Assembly (NCBI GenBank): GCA_045646905.1
Contig: JAZRLP010000024.1
Location: 1 to 64,000, forward strand
From: RGIG4079 sp045646905
GTDB lineage: Bacteria; Bacteroidota; Bacteroidia; Bacteroidales; Muribaculaceae
Direction of reading: 5' to 3'
Length of the DNA: 64,000 bases
A program made the translations under genes and the position numbers. Shown here in pieces: positions 43,572-51,881 of this stretch. The notes under the pieces are model-generated. The model worked only from the letters and a program-made list of their open reading frames with translations, was not told where the DNA came from and searched no databases. Position 1 is the first letter of the stretch; each line of letters opens with the position of its first letter.

Positions 43572-44297
43572 ATGTATCAGCCTCTACATTGTATAGCATT
43601 ACGCACAATAAAGTATAACGATAAGCATTCAATCTTGAGTGTATATTCTCTTGAGATGGGACGATTGTCGTTTCTCATATCGGCAGGGAATGGTCGTGAG
43701 GCCAATCGTCGCCGGGCATTGTTTATGCCGTTGAGTATCTTTGAGTGCGTGGCATCGATAAAACCTGGGCGAGAGCTACACACAATGCGCGATCCACGAG
43801 TGTTGGTGCCGTTACATGGGTTGCATTCTCATCCGGTGAAGGGGGCTGTGTCGATGTTTATTGCCGAGGTATTGAATGCTGTGTTGCGTGAGAGTCAAAG
43901 TGATAATGCTACTTTTGCGTTTTTGGTTGATGCGATTACGCGTTTTGATGTGATGGCCGATGGTATTGCCAACTATCATCTTTGTTTTCTTTATCGTTTA
44001 GGCCGATTTATAGGTATTGAACCCGATATCTCAAGTTATCAAAAGGGGGCTGTATTTGATATGCAAGAGGGGCGATTTAGAATGACCCCTCCATTGCACC
44101 ACAAATATCTTAATGCCGACGATGCGGCTGTGTTGGCTATGTTATCGCGCATCACATTTGATAATATGCGATTCTATAAGTTTAATCGCAATCAACGCAA
44201 TGACTTGCTCGATAAAATTCTTGAATACTACACAATCCACTATAGTTCGCTCTCTCAAACGCAATCGCTCGATGTGTTGCGAGCCTTGTGGGTGTAG
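43572..44297 (+). CDS. recO: DNA repair protein RecO
   Basis: RecO helps load RecA onto single-stranded DNA covered by SSB in the RecFOR pathway. The 241-residue protein has the N-terminal OB domain (HCIALRTIKYNDKHSILSVYSLEMGRLSFLISAG) and a helical C-terminal domain (AEVLNAVLRESQSD ... HLCFLYRLGRFIGIEPD). The zinc cysteines of some RecO proteins are absent, as is common in Bacteroidota. It is transcribed opposite to rpsT and converges with the thioesterase gene, with only 6 bases between the two stops. Confidence 0.92.
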   Translation: MYQPLHCIALRTIKYNDKHSILSVYSLEMGRLSFLISAGNGREANRRRALFMPLSIFECVASIKPGRELHTMRDPRVLVPLHGLHSHPVKGAVSMFIAEVLNAVLRESQSDNATFAFLVDAITRFDVMADGIANYHLCFLYRLGRFIGIEPDISSYQKGAVFDMQEGRFRMTPPLHHKYLNADDAAVLAMLSRITFDNMRFYKFNRNQRNDLLDKILEYYTIHYSSLSQTQSLDVLRALWV

Positions 44298-44303
44298 GAT
44301 TTA

Positions 44304-44780
44304 TTATTCTTCTACTTCGCAACCGCGGAAGTGGAATTCTTCGGCAGCTTTTTCTTTTGTTACGCAGTAGTAGGTAAGTTCGCCTTCGGAGCAAATGCGT
44401 CCTTTTACCGATAGTGTTACATCAATGATGGCAAACATGCGTTTTTGTTCGCGCAATCGTGCGCGTGCTTCAACTGTGACATTGTCGCCAGTGGGTATTG
44501 GACGGCGATATTTCATGTTGAGGTTGGTGGTAACGCCGGTAGTTTGGAGTTTGCGAGCGATTACCCATGCTGCGATTTCGTCAATCACTGTGGCTTGTAT
44601 GCCTCCGTGGAGTGTGTTGAGCCATCCTTGGAAGTTGTTATCGGGATTCCAAAACGAAACAATATCGTCGCCATCTTCCCAAAATTCCATTTTGAGCCCG
44701 CAAGGGTTGTTGGGAGCGCAAGCAAAACAGTTGTAACCTTCGTGAGCGAGGTCGAGCCAAGGGTTAATTATCTTTTTCAT
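44304..44780 (-). CDS. PaaI-like hotdog thioesterase
   Basis: A 158-residue hotdog-fold protein with the 4HBT/PaaI signature LHGGIQATVIDEIAAW and the RRPIPTGDNVTVEARARL strand, so it probably hydrolyses an acyl-CoA thioester; the substrate is unknown. An unusual N-terminal extension has CFACAPNNPCGLKMEF, seen in a subgroup of these enzymes. The start overlaps folK by 17 bases, making it the last gene of the rimP-nusA-infB-folK unit. Confidence 0.85.
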   Translation of the reverse strand: MKKIINPWLDLAHEGYNCFACAPNNPCGLKMEFWEDGDDIVSFWNPDNNFQGWLNTLHGGIQATVIDEIAAWVIARKLQTTGVTTNLNMKYRRPIPTGDNVTVEARARLREQKRMFAIIDVTLSVKGRICSEGELTYYCVTKEKAAEEFHFRGCEVEE

Positions 44781-45243
44781 ATAATTGGTTGTGGAGATGA
44801 GTTATTGATTGATTTAAAATGGGGTGTACCCAATGGGGGTTGAGATGCATCATGGGGGTGAGTACGAAGTCGCGAAGGTGCATTCGTGGATGAGGGAGTT
44901 GTAGTGTGGGTGAATCGACGACAATATCATCAACTGCAATGAGGTCAATATCAATCTGGCGATCGATATAGTTGCCGTTTTCATCGCGATGTGATGCTGC
45001 TGAAATGCTTTTTTCGATTTTGAGCAATTCTTGCAGTAGGTCGATGGGGGGTATATCGGTTTTGATGGCTATCCCGATGTTTAGGAATGGGTGTGGCGAC
45101 TCAAAACCCCAAGGCGCCGATTCGATAATGGGCGATTGCTGGCACTTCGCACCACATAAAAACTCAATATGGGCAACCGCTTGCTCAATGAGAGCTTGGC
45201 GGTTACCCATATTAGAACCTATATTTATGTAGGCTATTGGCAT
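44764..45243 (-). CDS. folK: Hydroxymethyldihydropterin pyrophosphokinase FolK
   Basis: Transfers pyrophosphate from ATP to 6-hydroxymethyl-7,8-dihydropterin in folate synthesis. The 159-residue protein has the N-terminal INIGSNMGNRQALIEQAV, the catalytic Asp cluster region RQIDIDLIAVDD and the signature LPHPRMHLRDFVLTPM. It lies 12 bases after infB and overlaps the thioesterase gene. Confidence 0.95.
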   Translation of the reverse strand: MPIAYINIGSNMGNRQALIEQAVAHIEFLCGAKCQQSPIIESAPWGFESPHPFLNIGIAIKTDIPPIDLLQELLKIEKSISAASHRDENGNYIDRQIDIDLIAVDDIVVDSPTLQLPHPRMHLRDFVLTPMMHLNPHWVHPILNQSITHLHNQLYEKDN

Positions 45244-45255
45244 TAGCCTAAGATA

Positions 45256-48063
45256 TTACAAAGAACGAGATACTTCAACTTCTTCAAATCCTTCGATGAT
45301 GTCGCCTTCTTTGATGTCGTTATATCCAGCAATGTTAAGACCACAATCGTAGCCCGAAGCAACTTCTTTCACGTCGTCTTTGAAGCGTTTGAGTGAACCC
45401 AAATCGCCAGTGTAGATTACGATGCCATCGCGAATGAGGCGAATTTTGCAAGCGCGTTTGATTTTACCTTCACGCACCATACATCCGGCAATTGTTCCCA
45501 CTTTTGAAATCTTGTAGGTTTGAAGAACTTCGGCAGTACCTGTGATTTCTTCTTTGATTTCGGGAGCGAGCATACCTTCCATTGCGTCTTTAACCTCTTC
45601 GATAGCTTGGTAGATGACAGAGTAAAGACGAATGTCAACTCCATCACGTTCGGCAGCACGACGAGCAGGGAGTGAAGGACGCACTTGGAAACCGATGATA
45701 ATAGCGTCGGAAGCAGCAGCGAGTACAACATCACTTTCAGAAATAGCACCCACGGCTTTGTGGATAACATTGACTTGAATTTCTTCGGTAGAAAGTTTGA
45801 GAAGCGAGTCAGACAATGCTTCGATTGAGCCGTCCACGTCACCTTTGACGATGATGTTGAGTTCGTGGAAGTTGCCGAGAGCACGACGACGAGCAATCTC
45901 TTCAAGTGTAAGACCGATAGTGGTGCGTTCGCGTTGTTCGCGTTGAAGTTGTTCGCGTTTTGTTGCAATTTCGCGAGCTTCTTGGTCGCTGTCCATCACA
46001 TTGAATGTGTCGCCAGCAGTAGGAGCACCGTTGAGACCGAGAATCAATGTAGGTGTAGCAGGACCGGCTTCGGTGATGCGTTGGTTACGCTCGTTGAACA
46101 TCGCTTTCACTTTACCATAGTGAGTACCTGCAAGGATAGTGTCACCTACGCGAAGAGTACCGTTTTGAACGAGTACTGTTGCAACATAGCCACGACCTTT
46201 GTCGAGTGAAGATTCGATGATTGAACCCACAGCTTTGCGATTAGGATTGGCTTTGAGTTCGAGCATTTCGGCTTCAAGAAGCACTTTTTCCATCAATTCA
46301 TCTACGCCAATACCTTTCTTGGCCGAGATGTCTTGAGATTGATATTTACCGCCCCAGTCTTCAACAAGATAGTTCATTGCAGCAAGAGCTTCTTTAATCT
46401 TGTCGGGGTTGGCAGTAGGTTTGTCTATTTTGTTGATAGCAAACACGATGGGGACACCAGCAGCCGATGCGTGGTTGATAGCTTCGACAGTTTGAGGCAT
46501 CACGCTATCGTCGGCAGCAACAATGATGATACAAAGGTCGGTGATTTTAGCACCACGAGCACGCATCGCGGTAAATGCTTCGGGACCAGGAGTGTCGAGG
46601 AATGTAATGTGACGACCGTCAGAAAGTTTTACATTGTATGCACCTATGTGTTGTGTGATACCACCAGCTTCACCAGCAATAACATTGGCATTGCGAATGT
46701 AGTCGAGCAATGAAGTTTTACCGTGGTCAACATGACCCATCACTGTTACAACAGGAGGACGGTTGGTCAAGTCTTCTTCGCGGTCTTCTTCTTGTTCGAT
46801 TGCTTCAGAAACTTCGGCCGAAACATACTCGGTTTTGAAGCCAAATTCTTCGGCAACAATATTGATTGTTTCGGCATCGAGGCGTTGATTGATTGAAACC
46901 ATAACGCCAAGGTTCATACATGTAGCAATGACATTGTTGATGGGCACATTCATCATCACAGCCAAGTCGTTGGCGGTAACGAATTCGGTGAGTTTCAATA
47001 TTTTGCTTTCTGCTTGTTCGAGTTCGGCAGCTTCGCGTTCGCGGTTAGCACTTGCTTCGCGTTTTTCTTTACGCCATTTAGCGCCTTTCTTCAAGCCTTT
47101 GTCCTTACTTGTGAGACGAGCAAGGGTTTCTTTAATTTGTTTTTGTACATCTTCTTCGTTTACTTCGGTGTGGATAGGACGCTTGTTTTTGTCTTTACCA
47201 CCCTTTTCGCGACGAGGATGCTCGTTTTTGTTGTTATTGTTGTTGTGGTTATTATTAACCTGTTGTCCTGCTTTTTCGATGTCGATTTTTTCTTTGCTGA
47301 CAATGCGTTTGCGTTTTTTGCGGTCGCCGTTTTGAGCATTACCGTTGTTTTGTTGCGTAGCGTTGTCTTTAGCAAGGCGTTCTTTGCGTTTCTCCTCTTT
47401 AGTTTTTTTCTTTGGGCGAGTTTGTTGATTTATAGCCGAGAGGTCGATTTTACCTACAACATTGATAGTAGGAGTCACAGTGGGGCGACTCATTGTGAAG
47501 ATTTCGTCTTCTTTCTTTTCTTGAGGTTGTGGTGTTGCCACTTCTTGTTTAGGTTCAACTTTGGCTGGCTCAACCTTTTCTTTGGCTACTACTGGTTGTG
47601 CTTTAGGCTCTTCTTTTTTCTCTACTTTGGGTTGAGTTTTTTTCTCGGGAGCAACTTTTGCTTTAGGTTGTTCGGGAGCTTTTGCCTCTTCTTTTTTAGG
47701 TTGTTCTACTTTTTCGGGAGCTTTAGGCGCAGGTTTGCCAATGTTGTTAATGTCGATTTTGCCCACAATTTTAGGTTGTGCAGTAGGCTCTACCGACAAT
47801 GTGATTTCTTCAACCGGCTTTGTAGCTTCTTTTTGAGCAGGTTTGGTTTTCTCTTTTTGGCGTTCAGATGAGAATTGTTCCGATTTGATTTTTTGGTCTT
47901 TATCGCTACGGAACTCATTGATGAGAATATTCACAGCGTCATCCTCAATGCGAGCATTGGGGTTGTCTTCAACTATGATATCCTTTTTACGCAAGAACTC
48001 AATTGCAGTAGTAACCGACACATTGAGGTCTTTTGCTATTTTACTAATTTTTGTTTTCGCCAT
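45256..48063 (-). CDS. infB: Translation initiation factor IF-2, G3 His replaced by Pro
   Basis: IF-2 is the GTPase that brings initiator tRNA to the ribosome. The 935-residue protein has an IF2_N domain (1-55), a long Lys/Glu/Pro-rich linker (about 70-330), a second IF2_N-like helix region, then the G domain: G1 GHVDHGKT at 443-450, G2 GGITQHIGAY, G3 at 490, G4 NKID, G5 SAKKG, followed by the beta-barrel and C-terminal domains. The G3 motif reads DTPGP: residue 494 is Pro (codon CCC, 46582-46584) where IF-2 and EF-Tu have the catalytic His. All other G motifs are intact, so this is a functional-looking gene with one odd residue. It lies 70 bases after nusA. Confidence 0.96.
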   Translation of the reverse strand: MAKTKISKIAKDLNVSVTTAIEFLRKKDIIVEDNPNARIEDDAVNILINEFRSDKDQKIKSEQFSSERQKEKTKPAQKEATKPVEEITLSVEPTAQPKIVGKIDINNIGKPAPKAPEKVEQPKKEEAKAPEQPKAKVAPEKKTQPKVEKKEEPKAQPVVAKEKVEPAKVEPKQEVATPQPQEKKEDEIFTMSRPTVTPTINVVGKIDLSAINQQTRPKKKTKEEKRKERLAKDNATQQNNGNAQNGDRKKRKRIVSKEKIDIEKAGQQVNNNHNNNNNKNEHPRREKGGKDKNKRPIHTEVNEEDVQKQIKETLARLTSKDKGLKKGAKWRKEKREASANREREAAELEQAESKILKLTEFVTANDLAVMMNVPINNVIATCMNLGVMVSINQRLDAETINIVAEEFGFKTEYVSAEVSEAIEQEEDREEDLTNRPPVVTVMGHVDHGKTSLLDYIRNANVIAGEAGGITQHIGAYNVKLSDGRHITFLDTPGPEAFTAMRARGAKITDLCIIIVAADDSVMPQTVEAINHASAAGVPIVFAINKIDKPTANPDKIKEALAAMNYLVEDWGGKYQSQDISAKKGIGVDELMEKVLLEAEMLELKANPNRKAVGSIIESSLDKGRGYVATVLVQNGTLRVGDTILAGTHYGKVKAMFNERNQRITEAGPATPTLILGLNGAPTAGDTFNVMDSDQEAREIATKREQLQREQRERTTIGLTLEEIARRRALGNFHELNIIVKGDVDGSIEALSDSLLKLSTEEIQVNVIHKAVGAISESDVVLAAASDAIIIGFQVRPSLPARRAAERDGVDIRLYSVIYQAIEEVKDAMEGMLAPEIKEEITGTAEVLQTYKISKVGTIAGCMVREGKIKRACKIRLIRDGIVIYTGDLGSLKRFKDDVKEVASGYDCGLNIAGYNDIKEGDIIEGFEEVEVSRSL

Positions 48064-48133
48064 ATATTACTTAAAGGTGTTACTGCTTAAATTAAATATT
48101 GAGGAGATGAGTTAAATATGAAGGTTGATAGGA

Positions 48134-49390
48134 TTAGTCTTCAAATTCGGCATTGAGAATTTCGAGCACGAAGTCAACGGTGTCTTCTTCGAGGTCGGCT
48201 TTGTCGATGAGGTCTTGGCGAGGAGTGTTGAGAACAGCTTTTGCAGTTACGCAACCCATGCCTTTGAGAGCATCAATAACCCATGCATCGATTTCGTCTT
48301 TGAATTCATCGAGATAGATGTCTTCTTCGTTAGAGAATGTGCCTTCGCGATATACATCAATATTGAAACCGGTGAGCATAGATGCCAATTTGATGTTGAG
48401 ACCACCCTTACCGATAGCCAATGAGATGTCTTCGGGGCGAAGGAATACTTCGGCTTTCTTTGCTTCGTAGTCGATGCGCATTTGAGGTGTCATTGAAAGG
48501 TTGAGGGCACGGCCTATGAGTACCTCTACATTTTGAGAGTAGTTGATTACATCGATGTTTTCGTTGCGAAGTTCACGAACGATGCCATGAATGCGCGAAC
48601 CTTTAACACCTACACAAGCACCTACAGCGTCAATGCGGTCGTCGTAACTTTCAACGGCGATTTTAGCGCGTTCGCCTGGGATGCGAGCTACGGCACGAAT
48701 GTTGATGAGGCCGTCGTGAATTTCGGGAACTTCGAGTTCGAGAAGGCGACGAAGGAAATGCTCGCTTGTGCGCGATACAGTGATTTTTGGGTTGTTGTTG
48801 TTGTTGTCAACATTAGCAACAACGGCTCTGATAGTTTCGCCTTTGCGAAGGAAATCGCCAGGGATTGATTCGCTCTTTGGCAAAAGGAGCTCGTTTTTGT
48901 CGTCGTCGAGAAGGAGTATTTCGTTTCTCCAAGTTTGATATACTTCGCCCACAACGAGGTCGCCTTCAAGTTCTTTAAATTTAGCGTAGATAGCTTCTTT
49001 TTGAAGGTCGAGTATTTTAGATTGGAGAGTTTGACGCAAGTTGAGAATAGCGCGACGGCCAAAGTTTGAAAAAATAATTTCTTTAGAGAAATCTTCGCCA
49101 ATTTCGGCATCGGGGTCACCTCCGGCATGAGCATCGCTAAGACTAATTTCTTTATTTGGGTCAGAAACTTCTCCGTCGGGAACAACTTTGAGGTTTTGAA
49201 GAATTTGAACATCTCCCTTGTCGGGGTTAAGAATAACATCGAGGTTATCCTCAGATCCAAGCATCTTAGATAGCACATTGCGGAATGATTCCTCCAACAC
49301 GCTAATCATAGTTGTTTTGTCGATGTGCTTGAGTTCTTTAAACTCGGCAAATTGTTCCACCATATTAGGTGTTTCTTCTTTTTTAGCCAT
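48134..49390 (-). CDS. nusA: Transcription termination/antitermination factor NusA
   Basis: NusA binds RNA polymerase and modulates pausing and termination. The 418-residue protein has the N-terminal polymerase-binding domain (residues 1-~135), an S1 domain (VGEVYQTWRNEILL ...), and two KH domains (PGERAKIAVESYD ... GVKGSRIHGIVRELRNENIDVI; RPEDISLAIGKGGLNIKLAS). The end lacks the E. coli acidic repeats but has a helix-hairpin-helix-like tail. rimP lies 14 bases before it and infB after it, the order found in most bacteria. Confidence 0.96.
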   Translation of the reverse strand: MAKKEETPNMVEQFAEFKELKHIDKTTMISVLEESFRNVLSKMLGSEDNLDVILNPDKGDVQILQNLKVVPDGEVSDPNKEISLSDAHAGGDPDAEIGEDFSKEIIFSNFGRRAILNLRQTLQSKILDLQKEAIYAKFKELEGDLVVGEVYQTWRNEILLLDDDKNELLLPKSESIPGDFLRKGETIRAVVANVDNNNNNPKITVSRTSEHFLRRLLELEVPEIHDGLINIRAVARIPGERAKIAVESYDDRIDAVGACVGVKGSRIHGIVRELRNENIDVINYSQNVEVLIGRALNLSMTPQMRIDYEAKKAEVFLRPEDISLAIGKGGLNIKLASMLTGFNIDVYREGTFSNEEDIYLDEFKDEIDAWVIDALKGMGCVTAKAVLNTPRQDLIDKADLEEDTVDFVLEILNAEFED

Positions 49391-49404
49391 TTTTATTGGT
49401 CGTT

Positions 49405-49872
49405 TTATTTGAAGTTAATTAAATATTTTACTGACTTGGTATTACTTATTTCGAGCGTAATAGGCTCCATTATGATTGAAGGGCGTTTTGCTCCAGGCTC
49501 TTTCACTTTTTTAGCCACTTCAATGGTGAAATCGTCATCGCCTACGGCGGTGAGAGTTCCTTGCATCTTGCGACCATCGCGGGTGAGCACCTCTACTTCG
49601 TTGCCAATATTTTTGAGATATTGACCTTTAACCTTAAATGGAGTAGTGAGCCCAGCCGACCCTACTTCGAGCTCGTAGTCTTCGGCATCGCGGTCAAATA
49701 CTGCTTCGATTTTGCGAGTAATTGATGCGCAAGTATCAATATCAATGTTCTCGGGGCTATCAATCTCCACAACAATTGCATTGCCAGGGTTGATTTTTAT
49801 ATCAACGATGAATATTGATGAGCCTTCGATTGCTTGCTCTATTGTTTGAGTGAGTAGCTGTTTGTCAATCAT
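49405..49872 (-). CDS. rimP: Ribosome maturation factor RimP
   Basis: RimP helps assemble the 30S subunit. The 155-residue protein has the N-terminal domain with VEIDSPENIDIDTCASITRKIEAVFD and YELEVGSAGLTTPFKVKGQYLKNIGNEVEV, then an SH3-like C-terminal domain. It is the first gene of the operon with nusA and infB. A GC-rich hairpin with a T run lies between its promoter and its start codon. Confidence 0.92.
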   Translation of the reverse strand: MIDKQLLTQTIEQAIEGSSIFIVDIKINPGNAIVVEIDSPENIDIDTCASITRKIEAVFDRDAEDYELEVGSAGLTTPFKVKGQYLKNIGNEVEVLTRDGRKMQGTLTAVGDDDFTIEVAKKVKEPGAKRPSIIMEPITLEISNTKSVKYLINFK

Positions 49873-49889
49873 TTTCGATATGTTTAATA

Positions 49890-49916
49890 AAAAGGAGGAA
49901 GCTGTTGGCCTCCTCC
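49890..49916 (-). terminator. Leader terminator-like hairpin before rimP
   Basis: On the minus strand GGAGGAGGC pairs with GCTTCCTCC (9 bp, one wobble) and TTTTT follows, ending 17 bases before the rimP ATG. It is downstream of the promoter at 49933, so it is inside the leader: a possible attenuator. Confidence 0.6.
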
Positions 49917-49932
49917 GTGACTATTTCAAGTG

Positions 49933-49963
49933 CAAATTTACGATATTTTTTAGTGTGTTACAA
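49933..49963 (-). promoter_or_regulatory. Promoter of the rimP-nusA-infB operon
   Basis: On the minus strand TTG (49961-49963), a 20-base spacer and TAAATTTG (49933-49940). Transcription would start about 55 bases before rimP and cross the hairpin at 49890-49916. Confidence 0.6.
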
Positions 49964-50057
49964 CTCAAAGCATTAAATATAATGATGAGAGTTGTTCTCT
50001 ATAACATTAATTAACCGCAGATGTGTGTAATTTAATATTTTTTAACCACAAATTACT

Positions 50058-50534
50058 CTATTGCTTGTCTATTAATGCAACAGCGAAGGCTGCTATCCCT
50101 TCGCCACGACCAGTGAAGCCAAGGTGCTCGGTAGTAGTGGCTTTAACCGATACGCAATTGGGGTCGATTGATAGGTCGTCGGCTATATTTTGTATCATTT
50201 GAGGGATGTGTGGTAGCATTTTAGGCGCTTGAGCTGCAATGGTGACATCAACATTGCCAATGGAGAATCCGTTTTCGCCGAGCATTTCGCTCACACGGCG
50301 TAGTAGTACTCTTGAGTCGGCACCTTTGTAGGTGGGGTCGGTGTCGGGGAAGTGGTATCCTATGTCGCGCATAGATGCAGCGCCGAGTAGCGCATCGCAA
50401 AGAGCATGTAGAGCAACATCGGCATCGCTATGACCAAGGAGTCCCAAATGGTAGGGGATTTTCACCCCAGCAATCCATAGGTCGCGACCTTCTACAAGTT
50501 TGTGAACATCAATGCCTTGTCCTATTCTAATCAT
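50058..50534 (-). CDS. ispF: 2-C-methyl-D-erythritol 2,4-cyclodiphosphate synthase
   Basis: A trimeric zinc enzyme of the non-mevalonate isoprenoid pathway. The 158-residue protein has the metal ligands in GQGIDVHKL (Asp and His) and GHSDADVALHALCDALLGA, and the C-terminal TTTEHLGFTGRGEGIAA loop. It lies 2 bases after porV, so its expression is tied to a secretion gene although the functions are unrelated. Confidence 0.96.
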   Translation of the reverse strand: MIRIGQGIDVHKLVEGRDLWIAGVKIPYHLGLLGHSDADVALHALCDALLGAASMRDIGYHFPDTDPTYKGADSRVLLRRVSEMLGENGFSIGNVDVTIAAQAPKMLPHIPQMIQNIADDLSIDPNCVSVKATTTEHLGFTGRGEGIAAFAVALIDKQ

Positions 50535-50536
50535 GG

Positions 50537-51742
50537 TTATCGTATGAGTTCTTTAAGACCGTCCATGTCGAACGCAAGGGTGAAACGAAGTGTTTGGTCA
50601 AGAGGTGAAGTTTGTGCTGTTGCAATCATGTATGAAGCGTCGAGCTTAATCACATTTAAGGCAAAACCTGCACCGATGCCAAAGTATTGGCGATTTCCCT
50701 TGAATTCGTTTTCGTAGAAATAACCTGCGCGAAGGAAAAATTGTTGGTTGTAGTTATATTCGGCACCCACCGAATAGGTTATTTCGCGAAGTTCTTCTTT
50801 GAGCCCTCCAGGAGCATCGGTAAATGATTTGAAAATACCCGATATTGACGACATATTTTCCCAGTCTTCAAGGGCATCAAGATAGGCTTGTTGCCCTTCG
50901 GTGTCCTCGCTAAAGTCGCTTTCGCGTGGTTTAGTAGGAACAAGAAGTTTATTTAAATCAACCGAAAGTGCGAGGGTGTGATAGTCGGCAAGGGGGAATG
51001 CAAAAGTAGTACCCAAACGAAGGTTTGTGGGAAGGAATGCAGGGTCTTCGCCGTTGTTGTAAGAAACTTTAGAACCAATGTTTGAGATGTTCCAACCCCA
51101 CGACCATTGGCATTCATTGCGACCTATAACAGGATAGGTGTTGAAGAATCCCGAAATGTCGGCAGCAAAGGCTGAAGCTCCCGAAGTTTGATCACCAGCA
51201 TATGAGTCAGAAAATCCGAGGTCGGAGTAGATGTAACGGAATGCTACCCCCATTGAGAATTTTTCAGAAAGTTTGCGTGAGTAACCAAGGTCAACGGCCA
51301 TTTCATAAGGGTTGAGACTTTGAGTGGTAACGCCCGATTGGTCGGATGTATTTACCTCGCCAAGAGAGAAGTAGCGAAGCGATGCACTTAATGCTTGATT
51401 GTCGCCACTACCTACTTTCCAATAACCCGAAAGGTTGGCAAGGAAGATGTCGTTAACAAGTTTTCTCAACCAAGGAGTGTAACTTAACCCTACCGAACCT
51501 TTGCTATATGCAAACGCATATTTAGAAGGGTTCCAATATTGAGAGTTAACATCGGGGTCGGTTGCAACACCGAGGTCACCCATTGATGCACTACGCGCAT
51601 CGGGAGCGATATTTAGCGATGTAACACCTGTTTGCACGGGGTTAAATTCGTTTTTGCCAGTTGCATCTTGGGCAAAGGCCGAAGGTGTGCACATGGCTAT
51701 GACTAAAAGTCCTATTAAGAGAGATTTTAATGTCTTGTTCAT
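50537..51742 (-). CDS. porV: Type IX secretion outer-membrane protein PorV
   Basis: PorV is a FadL-like outer-membrane barrel that shuttles T9SS cargo from the translocon to the attachment complex. The 401-residue protein has a signal peptide ending AFAQ and the family start SLNIAPDARSASMGDLGVATDPDVNSQYWNPSKYAF, then alternating barrel strands. It lies downstream of a PorU-type gene but is separated from it by a terminator, so it has its own promoter, which I cannot pinpoint. Confidence 0.92.
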   Translation of the reverse strand: MNKTLKSLLIGLLVIAMCTPSAFAQDATGKNEFNPVQTGVTSLNIAPDARSASMGDLGVATDPDVNSQYWNPSKYAFAYSKGSVGLSYTPWLRKLVNDIFLANLSGYWKVGSGDNQALSASLRYFSLGEVNTSDQSGVTTQSLNPYEMAVDLGYSRKLSEKFSMGVAFRYIYSDLGFSDSYAGDQTSGASAFAADISGFFNTYPVIGRNECQWSWGWNISNIGSKVSYNNGEDPAFLPTNLRLGTTFAFPLADYHTLALSVDLNKLLVPTKPRESDFSEDTEGQQAYLDALEDWENMSSISGIFKSFTDAPGGLKEELREITYSVGAEYNYNQQFFLRAGYFYENEFKGNRQYFGIGAGFALNVIKLDASYMIATAQTSPLDQTLRFTLAFDMDGLKELIR

Positions 51743-51832
51743 ATTATTTTACTATGTAGCTAAATATATAAACTCAAAAAAGTGTGTTTTATTGCTTACA
51801 GCGTGCAGTTTATGATATTTTATGAAAAAATA

Positions 51833-51861
51833 AGCCCTCTAAAAATGTCATTTAGAGGGCT
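51833..51861 (-). terminator. Terminator after porU paralogue 1
   Basis: AGCCCTCTAAA (51833-51843) pairs perfectly with TTTAGAGGGCT (51851-51861); on the minus strand a T run follows at 51831-51824. Confidence 0.85.
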
Positions 51862-51881
51862 GGGGTGTTATTTAAATTGAA

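Noticed and set aside
47014..47871. 285-codon plus-strand frame inside infB
   Set aside because: It is the reverse reading of the Lys/Glu/Pro-rich linker of IF-2 and yields a Phe/Leu-rich, low-complexity protein; a mirror artefact.
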